DNA from: Saprospiraceae bacterium | GTDB lineage: Bacteria > Bacteroidota > Bacteroidia > Chitinophagales > Saprospiraceae | DNA length: 42,444 nucleotides | Direction: 5' to 3' | Assembly: GCA_019634275.1 (NCBI GenBank) | Contig: JAHQVP010000354.1 | Span: forward strand, 1-42,444 | Shown: one piece after another, positions 15,206 through 24,618 of the stretch | Numbering within the stretch: position 1 is the stretch's first letter | How the letters are laid out: the number at the start of each line of letters is the position of its first letter | Position numbers and translations under genes: made by a program | Notes under the pieces: model-generated | Database searches by the model: none | What the model saw: only the letters and a program-made list of their open reading frames with translations | What the model was told of the DNA's origin: nothing

Positions 15206-16096
15206 ATGAAAGAAGTCGCAGTAATTGGAGCAGGGACCATGGGCAATGGTATCGCACATGTATTTGCACAGCATGGATTTCAGGTCCAATTGGTAGATCT
15301 GCAAGAAGAGGCCATCGAACGTGCCCTTGGGATCATCGCACACAATTTGGATCGCCTGGTCGCCAAACAGCGCATCTCGACCGCAGACAAAGTGAGTACA
15401 CTGGTAAATATTCAAGGCTCTACCTCTGTGGCGCAGTCGGTCGCATCTGCAGACTTGGTGATCGAAGCAGCTTCTGAATCCCTTGAGGTAAAACAAAAGA
15501 TCTTTGGCGTCGTGGATGATCATGCCCCCGAGCATTGCATCTTAGCATCCAATACATCCAGTATCTCGATAACCCAACTGGCCTCTGCAACACATCGACC
15601 TAAACAAGTCATCGGTATGCAATTCATGAACCCCGTTCCCATCATGAGGTTAGTTGAGGTGATCAAGGGGTATCGGACATCTGAACAGGTCACGCGGCAA
15701 ATTCTTTCCCTCACTAAAGAGATTGGCAAGATCCCAGTAGTGGTGGAGGATTATCCAGGGTTCGTGGCCAATCGCATTTTGATTCCCATGATCAATGAAG
15801 CGATATATACCCTGCAGGAAGGGGTTTCGGGCGTCGAGGAAATTGATCAGGTGATGAAGCTGGGCATGGCGCATCCCATGGGACCGTTGCAATTGGCTGA
15901 TTTTATTGGGCTGGATGTGTGTCTTTCGATTTTGCATGTTTTGCAGGAGGGCTTCGGTCAGGCCAAATATGCGCCGTGCCCACTATTGGTCAACATGGTT
16001 CATGCCGGTGTGCTAGGTCGGAAAAGCGGTATGGGGTTCTACGACTATTCGTTAGGAACAAAGGAATTGGTTGTCAGTCCGCAGTTTTCCAACTAG
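15206..16096 (+). CDS. 3-hydroxyacyl-CoA (3-hydroxybutyryl-CoA) dehydrogenase with an altered catalytic residue
   Basis: A 296-residue protein from the ATG at 15206. It has the NAD-binding Rossmann start (VAVIGAGTMGNGIAHVF, 4-20), NTSSISIT, the mid-region NPVPIMRLVEVIKGY and the C-terminal 3HCDH helical domain (GFVANRILIPMINEA, PMGPLQLADFIGLD, GRKSGMGFYDY). Members oxidise 3-hydroxyacyl-CoA to 3-oxoacyl-CoA with NAD in beta-oxidation or butyrate-type metabolism. In characterised enzymes the active-site pair is His (in GMHFFNP) and Glu twelve residues later. Here the motif is GMQFMNP, so Gln139 stands where His138 of clostridial Hbd lies, while Glu151 is kept. The rest of the fold looks intact, so either activity is altered or this branch uses Gln. 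It is a single-gene unit. Confidence 0.9.
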   Translation: MKEVAVIGAGTMGNGIAHVFAQHGFQVQLVDLQEEAIERALGIIAHNLDRLVAKQRISTADKVSTLVNIQGSTSVAQSVASADLVIEAASESLEVKQKIFGVVDDHAPEHCILASNTSSISITQLASATHRPKQVIGMQFMNPVPIMRLVEVIKGYRTSEQVTRQILSLTKEIGKIPVVVEDYPGFVANRILIPMINEAIYTLQEGVSGVEEIDQVMKLGMAHPMGPLQLADFIGLDVCLSILHVLQEGFGQAKYAPCPLLVNMVHAGVLGRKSGMGFYDYSLGTKELVVSPQFSN

Positions 16097-16175
16097 CTTA
16101 CGTCAAGGCGCTGAAACGATCAATCTAGTACGAAAGCGGTATCACTGCGAGTTGGTTGGTTGTAGATCTCCCGTC

Positions 16176-17222
16176 CTATGCCTTAGACAAGGTAAAACCG
16201 AATGTTGAACCTACATCAGGTGCACTCCGCAGATTTACGGTCTGATTGTGGGCTTCAATGATGTGCTTGACAATCGCCAGACCCAGACCAGAACCTCCCA
16301 CCTCGCGCGATCGACTTTTGTCCACCCTATAAAATCGGTCAAATACATGCTTGACATGATGCTCTGCCATGCCAATGCCATTGTCAGCCACCTCGACAAG
16401 GATGTGGTCTGCCATGTCGTAAAACGCAACTTTGGTCGTACCACCTGTCTTTCCATATTTTATGGAGTTAATGATCAGGTTATCCAGTACCTGTCGAATG
16501 TAATTGGTGTCCGCATTAACCAGGTACCCTTGCGAGGCGCCGTCTTTATATATCAAAGACACCCCCTTTTCGCTTGCAGCCAATTCATGAGCCTCGAATA
16601 CTTCATGAACAAGTGCCTTTATATCGAAGGCGCTGATGTCCAGCAGGAGTTTACCTGATTCGAGTTTGGAAATGGTTTCGAGATCCTCTACAATCGTGAT
16701 CAGGCGATCCACGTTTTTTGCACATCGTCGCAGGTATCGAACATTGACCTCTTCGTCATCCAGCCCTCCATCAATGAGTGTATGCACATATCCCTGAATG
16801 TTGAAGATGGGCGTTTTGAGCTCGTGTGATACGTTGCCCAAAAATTCTCGACGGTAGGTCTCCAAGCTCTTGAGTTCTGAGATTTCGCGCTCATTATCTT
16901 GTGCCCAAGCGGCAACATCCTTCTCCACATCTTCGATGATCGTAGCATCGCTGTCGATGCTTTTGTTCTTTTGGGACGGATCGAGCTTGACCTTGTGGAT
17001 GTTTTTGTAGATCAGCTTGATCTTGCGATAGATGTAGTTCTTTATGAAGTACAGCGTGACGAAGTAAGCTGCCAAAAAAGTAACCCCATAACGCAAGATC
17101 CAAATGCCGCTGCCCTGGTTTCCCAGTGTGAATTCGATCAAAATAAAGACGAGAAGGATGATGGTGGAGGTAACAATCGAAATGTATACGGAAATCTGAC
17201 GGGGAGTGAGATTCTTAAGCAT
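16176..17222 (-). CDS. PhoR-like sensor histidine kinase
   Basis: A 348-residue membrane kinase. Two transmembrane segments (about 11-31 and 40-60) with only a very short loop between them mean there is no large external sensor domain. A linker of about 60 residues follows, then HisKA with the phospho-acceptor His133 (FLGNVSHELKTP), N box (NLIINSIKYGK), G1 (VADNGIGM), F box (FDRFYRVDKSRS) and G2 (GGSGLGLAIVK). It would autophosphorylate and pass phosphate to the response regulator encoded 3 bases upstream. It is last in a four-gene unit (SixA-type phosphatase, DUF4296 lipoprotein, regulator, kinase). The layout resembles Bacteroidota PhoR-PhoB-like pairs, but the signal cannot be deduced. Confidence 0.93.
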   Translation of the reverse strand: MLKNLTPRQISVYISIVTSTIILLVFILIEFTLGNQGSGIWILRYGVTFLAAYFVTLYFIKNYIYRKIKLIYKNIHKVKLDPSQKNKSIDSDATIIEDVEKDVAAWAQDNEREISELKSLETYRREFLGNVSHELKTPIFNIQGYVHTLIDGGLDDEEVNVRYLRRCAKNVDRLITIVEDLETISKLESGKLLLDISAFDIKALVHEVFEAHELAASEKGVSLIYKDGASQGYLVNADTNYIRQVLDNLIINSIKYGKTGGTTKVAFYDMADHILVEVADNGIGMAEHHVKHVFDRFYRVDKSRSREVGGSGLGLAIVKHIIEAHNQTVNLRSAPDVGSTFGFTLSKA

Positions 17223-17225
17223 CTG

Positions 17226-17921
17226 CTATGCATCTATTTTGTAACCCACGCCCTTAAGTGTCCTGATGTAGCCATCGCCAATCTTCTCGCGAATGCGGCG
17301 AATGTGGACGTCGATCGTGCGTTCTCCTACAATGATGTCGCTTCCCCAAACTTGACGATAAATTTCATCCCGAGTAAATACCCGTCCGGGATAGCTGAGA
17401 AGAAGGGCTAGGATTTTAAACTCTTTCTTTGCCAAGTCAATCTTCTTGCCGGAGACCTCTACTTCAAATTTTTCTGCATTCAAGGTCATTTCTCCCAGCG
17501 TGATGGTGTTGTTTTGATCACGGTTTGAGTACCGTCCGGCTCTGCGCAAGAGGGCGGAGATGCGGCTCTTCAATACACTGGGCCGTATTGGCTTGACAAT
17601 AAAGTCATCGCCACCATAATCGAAAGCAGCGATCTGGGTATAATCTTCTCCACGCGCCGTGAGAAAAGCGATCAGGGTATTGTCAAATTTATCTTGCTCC
17701 CGAAGTTGACGGCATACTTCCATGCCATCCATATCCGTCATCATGACATCGAGCAGGATCAAGTTGGGTTGAAACTCACTGGCTACTTCTAGACCGGTGG
17801 AACCACTGTTGGCGGTCTTTACTTGATATCCCTCCTTGAGGAGGTTGTACGAAATAACGTCGGTCACATCTAGCTCGTCGTCGATCACCAAGATCTTTGT
17901 GTCGCGGGTATCAGAGGTCAT
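17226..17921 (-). CDS. OmpR/PhoB-family response regulator
   Basis: A 231-residue two-domain regulator. The receiver domain has the acidic pair Asp14-Asp15, the phospho-acceptor Asp58 (LILLDVMMTDMDG), the switch Thr in FLTARGED and Lys110 (DDFIVKPIRP). The C-terminal winged helix (about 135-231) has the usual Trans_reg_C features (LAKKEFKILALLLSYPGRVFTRDEI cut here by its wing, VWGSDIIVGERTIDVHIRRIREKI, GYIRTLKGVGYKID). It binds DNA on phosphorylation by the adjacent kinase. It begins 7 bases after the DUF4296 gene and ends 3 bases before the kinase start. Targets are unknown. Confidence 0.94.
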   Translation of the reverse strand: MTSDTRDTKILVIDDELDVTDVISYNLLKEGYQVKTANSGSTGLEVASEFQPNLILLDVMMTDMDGMEVCRQLREQDKFDNTLIAFLTARGEDYTQIAAFDYGGDDFIVKPIRPSVLKSRISALLRRAGRYSNRDQNNTITLGEMTLNAEKFEVEVSGKKIDLAKKEFKILALLLSYPGRVFTRDEIYRQVWGSDIIVGERTIDVHIRRIREKIGDGYIRTLKGVGYKIDA

Positions 17922-17928
17922 GGTTTAT

Positions 17929-18279
17929 CTATAGGTTACTGGCACGAACATCGATGAATTCGGATTCGAGTTTATCAATGTGCTTAATGACTGCCTGAAC
18001 GATCGAATCCAATCGAATCGGGTCGCGATGAACAAAGTCCATGTTTTTTTGAAATTCTGCTTTGCTGATTCCGTACTTTTTTGAAAGTTGATCAGAATAG
18101 ACAGTCGCAATACTGTCCTTTTTAGATTTGTAAGTATCGGCAAATGCCGCATTTAATACAAGTGCATCAGTGAACAGTGGTACCATGATGGAATCTGGCA
18201 AAGGCACAAAGTCAACGTCCCCTTTTCCGGATTGACAGGATAACATCGTCAAGGCACATATGAAGAACAAAGGCCTCAC
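17929..18279 (-). CDS. DUF4296 domain lipoprotein
   Basis: A 116-residue lipoprotein with lipobox MLSC (Cys15). The pattern PLPDSIMVPLFTDALVLNAAF near the start, followed by YSDQLSKKYGISKAEFQKNMDFVHRDP and a C-terminal helix, fits DUF4296, a family seen in Bacteroidota with no established function. The start codon is GTG at 18279 and overlaps the stop of the SixA-type gene as GTGA, so translation is probably coupled. It sits between a histidine phosphatase and a two-component pair, and might link an envelope state to the signalling system, but that is inference from position only. Confidence 0.8.
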   Translation of the reverse strand: MRPLFFICALTMLSCQSGKGDVDFVPLPDSIMVPLFTDALVLNAAFADTYKSKKDSIATVYSDQLSKKYGISKAEFQKNMDFVHRDPIRLDSIVQAVIKHIDKLESEFIDVRASNL

Positions 18280-18776
18280 AGGAGATTAAACATCTTGGGA
18301 TAGTAGAAGGCCTCCATCCGCGCATGATTAGGGTCAAAGTCCAACCACTTATCTGACTGTGAAACAATCTTGAGGATGCCCGTAGTAGGAACATTGTCAA
18401 TGGAGCGTTGGCTAAAATGATTGGCTACGTGGGTAAATCCAGGATTATGACCAAAAATATAGACGGCCTGAATTTCATCCGGGAGTTCTTGCACAACACT
18501 GAGAATCGTTTCAATTCCTGCATGATACAGTCTCCGATCGATCACAATGCATTCTTTAGTCATTCCCAGGGCTTTGCGAAAACAGCTCGCAGTAGCTTTT
18601 GCTCGTTTGGCAGGGCTGGTAATCAGGAGATCGGCAGCTTCTCCATCAGCAGCCATTTTTTGCGCCATGTAGGGCGCATCCCTTTTACCCCTCTTATTGA
18701 GAGGACGGTCTCTGTCATCCAAACTGGGGTCTGCCCAACTTGATTTTGCGTGCCGTACAAAATATACTGTCTTCAT
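18276..18776 (-). CDS. SixA-type histidine phosphatase family protein
   Basis: A 166-residue histidine-phosphatase superfamily protein. The catalytic RHG motif is FVRHAKSSW (His9 region), and the second catalytic His is in IFGHNPGFTHV; SPAKRAKATA supplies a further phosphate-pocket Arg. Short members with RHAKS and no large cap resemble SixA, which in E. coli removes phosphate from phosphohistidine. It opens a four-gene unit ending with a histidine kinase and its regulator, so a phosphohistidine substrate in that pathway is attractive, but small-molecule phosphatase activity is equally possible. The stop overlaps the next gene's GTG start. Confidence 0.88.
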   Translation of the reverse strand: MKTVYFVRHAKSSWADPSLDDRDRPLNKRGKRDAPYMAQKMAADGEAADLLITSPAKRAKATASCFRKALGMTKECIVIDRRLYHAGIETILSVVQELPDEIQAVYIFGHNPGFTHVANHFSQRSIDNVPTTGILKIVSQSDKWLDFDPNHARMEAFYYPKMFNLL

Positions 18777-18861
18777 GTCTCCGTAAACGTCGTGTGAAAG
18801 TACACTTACTAACGCTTAGATGCTCCAAGAAGTTTGCTGTTTAGTACTCAAAGAGTTGCCT

Positions 18862-18869
18862 TATCTTTA
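18862..18869 (+). promoter_or_regulatory. Possible -7 element (TATCTTTA) for the SWIM protein gene
   Basis: TATCTTTA matches TAnnTTTG at 7 of 8 positions and lies 19 bases before the ATG at 18889. Its position downstream of the frame's first ATG (18820) supports the later start. The nearest TTTG upstream is 25 bases away, longer than usual. Confidence 0.25.
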
Positions 18870-18888
18870 TGAGTTGAGCGGAAGAAAG

Positions 18889-20535
18889 ATGCTGAAACAA
18901 ACATTTGCTTTAAACAACTATAGCATGTACATCCAGCAAGATGTGCTGCATGAAGCACAGCAGCTGGTCCAAAATAATTGGGTTGAACTGGTTGAAGTGC
19001 GAGACGACATTCATGTTTTTCAGGTCAAAAACACGGAAACCGAGTCTTATGAAGTGGAAGTACAGTTTGCACGGCGTAAGGTGCGCAACTACACTTGCGA
19101 TTGTTTAGAAGATCGCACGGGCTTTTGCCGACACATTGCAGGTGCGCTGATGGTGCTGGACCGGAAAAAGCAGAAAGAAACCAAGCAACGGCGAAGAAGC
19201 CATAAACCTTCCTTAAAAAGTCTTTCTACCCGTAGCATTCTGCATCAGGTATCGGATCAGGAACTTCGCCAGTTCCTGCTCCAGCATGCCCAACTGGATG
19301 AAAGGCTGGCTGTAGCGCTTAAGACGCGTTTTGCACACAAGATCGATCTTCACGAAGAGTACAATCATCAAAAATACTACCAGTTGCTGCGTAGTTTTTG
19401 GAAGTTGACAGCCGCCAAACGAAGCGTGTCTGCCTTCAAAAAATTGGATCGACATCTCAGAGAATTGTTGGCATTAAGCGAAGACCTGCTTGCCCGTGAG
19501 GATATCCGCGAGGCATATGCACTCCTTTTTGGGCTTCAGAAATTTCTGATGGTTGGACAGTTCAGTCAGCAATCTGATGTAATGAGGGCGTGCGAGACCG
19601 AACTCTGCCAGCAGTTTGTTAATCTCCTTGGTAGCGAATACTCGCCAAAGCTGAAGAGTCGGCATTTTACTGAATTGGCTGAATTGATCGAGGAGGGGAA
19701 ATATGTACCTCCAGACCCAGCGCTCAATCTGTTCCTGGCTTTGTTTCAATTTGGTGATCGTTCCATACGAAATCAAATCGAGGAAAAGTTGATGTCGTCC
19801 ATTTCTCTTGCGGATGAGGCGGGATTGCAGAGTCTGATTGCAATTTTTGTGCAGCAAGAGGCTATTGCCACTAAAATAGATGTATTCGAGCCATTCTTTG
19901 GGAAGCTGAAGTTCTTTCAATTGTTTTTTCAAACCATTAAGGGCACCTATGCCGAAGAAGACTTTTTTGATCTTGCCAAATTGCTCTATGACCGTGTGCG
20001 AGGTGCGGGTACTGCCCAGTCGCTGTTTCAACAAGTGGCCTCAATCCTGACCGACAATGCTTATCAGTTGGAATGGCATCTGACTCATTTTGATAAGACT
20101 CATCAGTTTGAATTGTTGCCTATCGTAAAGCGCCTGGCTGGAGAACGCTGGCATACCCATCAGAAGAAGGCAGAAGCACTGTTCCTGGCTGTCGATGACT
20201 TTGACGGATTGGTTAAGCTCTATGCAATGGACGAGAATAATGTCAAATTGATGGACTTGCTTGCTCAACAGAAAGACCTAGAGCGTCTGCTGGAATGCGC
20301 TGCCCATGTCACAGCGGATCATGCCAAGGAGGTTTTGCTCCTGGTCCAAAATGGGTTTTTGACATATTTAAAAGCGCATGTGGGATATCCAAGTGCTCAG
20401 GCAGTTGCAGAGTATCTGCGTACCATGGACCAGAGCTGGTTGCGTCGACTTGTTCCAGATCTGGCGATGGCCATTCGCTCTGAGTACGGTGATCGAAAAT
20501 TGCTCATAAAATCGCTCGCTGGGCAACCTTTATGA
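18889..20535 (+). CDS. SWIM zinc-finger domain protein
   Basis: Read from the ATG at 18889 (548 residues), since the sequence from MLKQTFALNNYSMYI onwards looks native and a -7-like element lies just upstream; an earlier in-frame ATG at 18820 would add 23 residues. The SWIM motif CxC-x7-CxH is Cys70, Cys72, Cys80, His82 (YTCDCLEDRTGFCRHIAG). It is followed by a basic stretch (KKQKETKQRRRSHK) and a long helical region of unknown fold. SWIM domains bind DNA or proteins, and in many bacteria occur with Snf2 helicases; no helicase motif is present here. It forms a coupled unit with rlmH and the rhomboid gene through ATGA overlaps. The function is unknown. Confidence 0.82.
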   Translation: MLKQTFALNNYSMYIQQDVLHEAQQLVQNNWVELVEVRDDIHVFQVKNTETESYEVEVQFARRKVRNYTCDCLEDRTGFCRHIAGALMVLDRKKQKETKQRRRSHKPSLKSLSTRSILHQVSDQELRQFLLQHAQLDERLAVALKTRFAHKIDLHEEYNHQKYYQLLRSFWKLTAAKRSVSAFKKLDRHLRELLALSEDLLAREDIREAYALLFGLQKFLMVGQFSQQSDVMRACETELCQQFVNLLGSEYSPKLKSRHFTELAELIEEGKYVPPDPALNLFLALFQFGDRSIRNQIEEKLMSSISLADEAGLQSLIAIFVQQEAIATKIDVFEPFFGKLKFFQLFFQTIKGTYAEEDFFDLAKLLYDRVRGAGTAQSLFQQVASILTDNAYQLEWHLTHFDKTHQFELLPIVKRLAGERWHTHQKKAEALFLAVDDFDGLVKLYAMDENNVKLMDLLAQQKDLERLLECAAHVTADHAKEVLLLVQNGFLTYLKAHVGYPSAQAVAEYLRTMDQSWLRRLVPDLAMAIRSEYGDRKLLIKSLAGQPL

Positions 20536-20996
20536 AAAATGAACTGTGGTGGGTGGGAAAAACGAAGATGCCGGAGATCAGGGCACTGACCGACCTGTAC
20601 CTCAAAAGGGCAAATCATCTGGGATCGCTGACCATCAACGAATGGCAAGATGCCAGAAGCAAAGATCCAGGTAAGGCACGCGAAGAGATTGGAAAGAAAA
20701 TGCTCGAGAAGATCCGCAGCGGGGATTTTCTCATCCTATTGGACGAAAAGGGAAAGGCCTATTCTTCCAGACAATTTGCGTCTTTTCTTGATCGCACCTC
20801 CATGCTTGGAAAGCAGCGTGCAATCTTTGTTATCGGAGGGGCATATGGGTTTTCTGATGCGCTTAAATCCAGAGCGGATCATCTGTTCGCCCTATCGAAA
20901 ATGACATTCCCCCATGATCTTGTGCGCATTGTCTTTCTTGAACAGTATTATCGGGCACTTTCCATTCAAAAAAACTTACCGTATCATCATTCATGA
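20532..20996 (+). CDS. rlmH: 23S rRNA (pseudouridine-1915-N3) methyltransferase RlmH
   Basis: A 154-residue SPOUT-class methyltransferase, the usual length of RlmH. It methylates N3 of the pseudouridine at position 1915 in helix 69 of 23S rRNA, using S-adenosylmethionine, after the 70S ribosome forms. The knotted cofactor site shows as FLILLDEKGKAYSS, then FVIGGAYGF, and the conserved tail MTFPHDLVRIVFLEQYYRA followed by NLPYHH. The start overlaps the SWIM gene's stop as ATGA, and its own stop overlaps the rhomboid start in the same way. Confidence 0.96.
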   Translation: MKNELWWVGKTKMPEIRALTDLYLKRANHLGSLTINEWQDARSKDPGKAREEIGKKMLEKIRSGDFLILLDEKGKAYSSRQFASFLDRTSMLGKQRAIFVIGGAYGFSDALKSRADHLFALSKMTFPHDLVRIVFLEQYYRALSIQKNLPYHHS

Positions 20997-21625
20997 GCAG
21001 TATTTCACTTACCATCGTCATTGTGATACTCACCGTCCTGGTTTCCTATCGGGCTTTCAATGACCAGCAGCTTTTTTATCGACTTGCGCATTGGCCCATC
21101 AGGGAGCACCACAAGAAAGAGTACTATCGAATGGTGACGTCAGGATTCGTACATGGGGATTGGATCCACTTGTTGATCAACATGTTTGTGTTTTGGAACT
21201 TTGGGGAGATCGTCGAACAATACTTCTACTCGTTTTTTGGTCCGATCATGGGGGGGATCTTGTTTGTGCTTGTATACCTGGGCATTATTGTTCTGGCCTC
21301 CCTGGGCACCTTCTATAAGAAACGGGACAAGGAAAGTTATGTAGCTGTGGGCGCTTCCGGGGGCGTATCCGGCATCGTCTTCATTTTTATTCTCTTTTAT
21401 CCGTGGGAACCGCTCTATTTATATGGCATCATACCAATTCCGGGTATCATTGCCGGCATTCTATATCTATGGTATTCTTCTTACGCTGGCAAGCATATGA
21501 AAGGTAAAATTGATCATGATGCCCACTTCTATGGAGCCGTTCTAGGTGTCGTGCTGATGATTTTACTGAAGCCCAGTGTGTTGAAAATGTTTATCAACAA
21601 ACTCATTGCTGATTTTCCCCTCTAA
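20993..21625 (+). CDS. Rhomboid family intramembrane serine protease
   Basis: A 210-residue membrane protein with about six hydrophobic segments. The catalytic dyad is intact: Ser122 in GASGGVSG and His178 in HFYGAVLG; the oxyanion-side motif HLLINMFVFWNFG is also present, and a WR-like loop region precedes it. Rhomboids cut transmembrane segments of membrane proteins. It lacks extra N- or C-terminal domains, and the loop between the third and fourth segments is charged (KKRDKES). It is the last gene of the SWIM-rlmH-rhomboid unit, joined by ATGA overlap, and its stop lies 4 bases from the end of the convergent fusion gene. Substrates are unknown. Confidence 0.92.
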   Translation: MSSISLTIVIVILTVLVSYRAFNDQQLFYRLAHWPIREHHKKEYYRMVTSGFVHGDWIHLLINMFVFWNFGEIVEQYFYSFFGPIMGGILFVLVYLGIIVLASLGTFYKKRDKESYVAVGASGGVSGIVFIFILFYPWEPLYLYGIIPIPGIIAGILYLWYSSYAGKHMKGKIDHDAHFYGAVLGVVLMILLKPSVLKMFINKLIADFPL

Positions 21626-21629
21626 GAGT

Positions 21630-24584
21630 TTATGTCTGCCAGTAGTCCGCTACGCGGTGGTGCGACAAGATCTGTGAGATTCGGTGGCAAAACATCTCTA
21701 CTTGATCCTCCGATATCACGAGTGGAGGTTTGATTTTCAGCACATTGTTTTGAAGACCATCGGTCGACATGAGAATCCCGTATTGGAGTGCTCTCGCAAC
21801 AATATATCGCGCCAAATCAGGAGCAGGAGTCTTGTGGCTGTCAGAGACGAATTCTAAGCCAATAAACAGTCCCTCTCCCCGCACGTCTCCAAGCACCGGG
21901 TACTGCTCTTGCAGGCTGTACATTCTCTTTTTGATGAGATTGCCCATGCGCTCAGCATGAGAGACCAGCCCTTCCTCATTTAGAATGTCCAGCACAGCAC
22001 TGCCTGCCGCACACGATACCGGATTGCCGGCAAAAGTGTTGAAATACTCCATTCCGTTAGCAAATGCAGCAGCCACTTCTCTGGTGGCCACTACTGCAGC
22101 AAGAGGGTGCCCATTGCCAATGGGTTTGCCAATGGTGACCATATCGGGTGCCAATCCATGCATTTCGAAAGACCAAAAGCTCGATCCCATTCGTCCGCAA
22201 CCCGTTTGGACCTCGTCGGCAATGCACAAACAGTTTTGTGCTTGTAAGTCAGCATATAGGGTAGAAAAATAGTCTTCGGGTGGTACAATCTGGCCACCAC
22301 AACTGAGGATCGATTCATGAATAAACGCAGCCGGTGGGCTGTGGAATCGCTCCATGGCCAGTTGCAGATCATGCTGATAGGAAGCTACTGCTGCGCGATT
22401 TTCGTATACACCACGATAAGGATCTGGCATAGGTAAGATCTGGACAGATTCTGGTCTGCCCTGGCCACCCTTTCGGGCAAACTTGTAAGAACTCACTTCA
22501 ATGCAGGACTGCGTGTGACCATGATAAGCGCCCTCTAGTGCCAGTACTTCTTGTCGCCCGGTTATGGTTCTCGCCATGCGCAAGGCAAGATCATTGGCTT
22601 CACTACCCGAGTTGCATAGATAGACGACCTCTAAGTGATCTGGAGTTGAGGCGAGTAGTTTTTGACAAAAGGACAGAATGTTTTGATGGAGATAGCGGGT
22701 GTTGGTATTGAGCGTAGCAGCCTGTTGACGAATGGCTTCTACCACCCGTGGATGCTCGTGCCCTACGTGGGCAACATTATTGACCAGATCAAGATAGCGC
22801 TGTCCACGAGCAGAGACCAAGTGGATGCCTTGCCCTCTGACGATGTGGAGTGGTAAGTCATAGGACAGGCTCATGTTGGCTGGTAGGAGACTTGAGCGAT
22901 GCTCAATTAACAAATTGCTTTCCACGCCGGAATATTCTGCAATTTTTGAATCTAGGCCGAGCATTGTTGCTGGCGAAGGACTTAGCTTTCGCCAGACCGA
23001 AAGATAGGCTGGAGATGAAACACCTAGTGCCCCGGGGCGTTTATCAAGCCAGTCTGTAAAATACTGTACGTGTACGTGTGGTGTCCAATTTCCATTGTGT
23101 TCAAATGCTCCAATGTGGGCGAAAACGGTGCCTTTCTTGATGCTTTGTCCAACCTTAATCTTATCCAGGTCCTTTAGATGGAGGTGGCCGAAGAGAACGA
23201 AGCCGTCTTCGCATTTCAAGATGATCGTTGGGCCATAGTCTCGAGGTCCCGCACAATTCATCACTCGATAAACACGGCAATCCATGGGTGCATAGAGAGG
23301 AGTTCCTGCTGGAGCAAAGATGTCAATGCCCAAATGGATGGTCCTCCGCAAATCACCGAGGTCTGATGCTTCGCAAAAAGCCGACGAAGTATAGATGGGA
23401 CGCGGTTCACCATGACGTCCAATGCCCATCTGACTTGCATCGAGAAGGGTCTTTATCCGGCGATCCAACACGGCACTATCCTCAATTTCGGCTTGCGTGC
23501 CGAGGCGTGTCGACTGTACGCTGAGATCAACAATGGGGAGGTCCTTTAAGGCAATCGCTTTACCCAATAGAGGAAACCAGCGCTTACTCTGGGACAGTAT
23601 CGCTTTTTTCTCAGGCCAACAAGCCGCCTTGAAACAGGCTATTGCCCATGCATCGTCATGGTCATCCATATAGCGGAGAAGCGTCCAACCACTTTCATTG
23701 CTTACCTGGTTATATGCGTTCGAGGGATCGCTCTGCTGCCGGAGGGTAGAGTGCGTCAAACTGATGAGCAGGCGTAATTTTATGAGGTAGGGCAGGGCTT
23801 CAACCTCGGTCTCACTCAGGGGATGGCACCGATGATAACCTCTAACCAGTGCCATCGCTGTAAGCCATGGGGCTTTTCTTCCCATCATTAGGTAGGTGCA
23901 AGCAATCGCAATGTCCAGGCAGGTCTTGGTAAGACAGGCGTCCCCAAAATCGATAAACTTGACTGCTATTTCGTCTTGTCTTTGGTCTACTACAATGTTA
24001 TGATCATTGGCATCATGATAGCATACGGAGGTCCGTAGCAGTGGGAGGCGTGGCACCAGTTCTCGTTCGATGGAGGCCAGCGCATCCGTCACCAACTTTT
24101 GATCTTGCTCTGCAAAGATGGAGACATGCTCATGTACCCAGGGAAGGTTGTCGATTTTCCAAATGTGGTCTTGCCCTGCTGCCTTGTGTTGAAAATCTTG
24201 CAGGCAATTTGTCAGCTTAGCCAATTCAGTTCCAATCTGCACGAGGAGGTCATCGTCAACAGGCTTAAAGTCCTTCAGGAGGCATCCTGTTGCCCAGGAG
24301 AACAACCGCACATGCAATATGGAGCCCTCCTTGGTAGCCAAACGATTCTCCCGTAGCAAACGAGGACAAGCCACGTCGCTATGTCTTTCGATATGTTGCA
24401 ATAATGCGTTTTCGAAGTCGACTCGGTCTTCCGCAATGGATGGGTGACTTATACGCAGAAGATATGTTTCAGAAGAGCTGACTACTTTCCACAGTGAATC
24501 CATCTCACTGTTTAGTTCTTCAAGGGAGAGGAGGCTGATGCCCCACCCGTCGAGAATCTTTTTAATTTCTTCCTGCTTGACCAC
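21630..24584 (-). CDS. Three-domain fusion: APH-type kinase, M23 (LytM) domain, class III aminotransferase-fold enzyme
   Basis: A 984-residue cytosolic-looking protein without signal peptide. Residues of about 1-330 form an aminoglycoside/choline-kinase-like domain ([11 protein letters not shown] near 190; [17 protein letters not shown]). Residues of about 385-515 form an M23/LytM-like domain with the full zinc set: HLGID near 418 and HVHV near 505. Residues of about 560-984 form a class III PLP enzyme ([27 protein letters not shown], and GKPIGNGHP with the PLP Lys near 821). The outer domains resemble human hydroxylysine kinase and the ammonia-phospho-lyases for phosphohydroxylysine or phosphoethanolamine, so kinase and lyase steps may act in sequence. 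The role of a peptidase-type domain between them is unknown. It is transcribed alone, divergent from patatin. Confidence 0.88.
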   Translation of the reverse strand: MVKQEEIKKILDGWGISLLSLEELNSEMDSLWKVVSSSETYLLRISHPSIAEDRVDFENALLQHIERHSDVACPRLLRENRLATKEGSILHVRLFSWATGCLLKDFKPVDDDLLVQIGTELAKLTNCLQDFQHKAAGQDHIWKIDNLPWVHEHVSIFAEQDQKLVTDALASIERELVPRLPLLRTSVCYHDANDHNIVVDQRQDEIAVKFIDFGDACLTKTCLDIAIACTYLMMGRKAPWLTAMALVRGYHRCHPLSETEVEALPYLIKLRLLISLTHSTLRQQSDPSNAYNQVSNESGWTLLRYMDDHDDAWAIACFKAACWPEKKAILSQSKRWFPLLGKAIALKDLPIVDLSVQSTRLGTQAEIEDSAVLDRRIKTLLDASQMGIGRHGEPRPIYTSSAFCEASDLGDLRRTIHLGIDIFAPAGTPLYAPMDCRVYRVMNCAGPRDYGPTIILKCEDGFVLFGHLHLKDLDKIKVGQSIKKGTVFAHIGAFEHNGNWTPHVHVQYFTDWLDKRPGALGVSSPAYLSVWRKLSPSPATMLGLDSKIAEYSGVESNLLIEHRSSLLPANMSLSYDLPLHIVRGQGIHLVSARGQRYLDLVNNVAHVGHEHPRVVEAIRQQAATLNTNTRYLHQNILSFCQKLLASTPDHLEVVYLCNSGSEANDLALRMARTITGRQEVLALEGAYHGHTQSCIEVSSYKFARKGGQGRPESVQILPMPDPYRGVYENRAAVASYQHDLQLAMERFHSPPAAFIHESILSCGGQIVPPEDYFSTLYADLQAQNCLCIADEVQTGCGRMGSSFWSFEMHGLAPDMVTIGKPIGNGHPLAAVVATREVAAAFANGMEYFNTFAGNPVSCAAGSAVLDILNEEGLVSHAERMGNLIKKRMYSLQEQYPVLGDVRGEGLFIGLEFVSDSHKTPAPDLARYIVARALQYGILMSTDGLQNNVLKIKPPLVISEDQVEMFCHRISQILSHHRVADYWQT

Positions 24585-24618
24585 GATCGTATCTTCGATT
24601 TAAGGAAGCTGCAAATTG

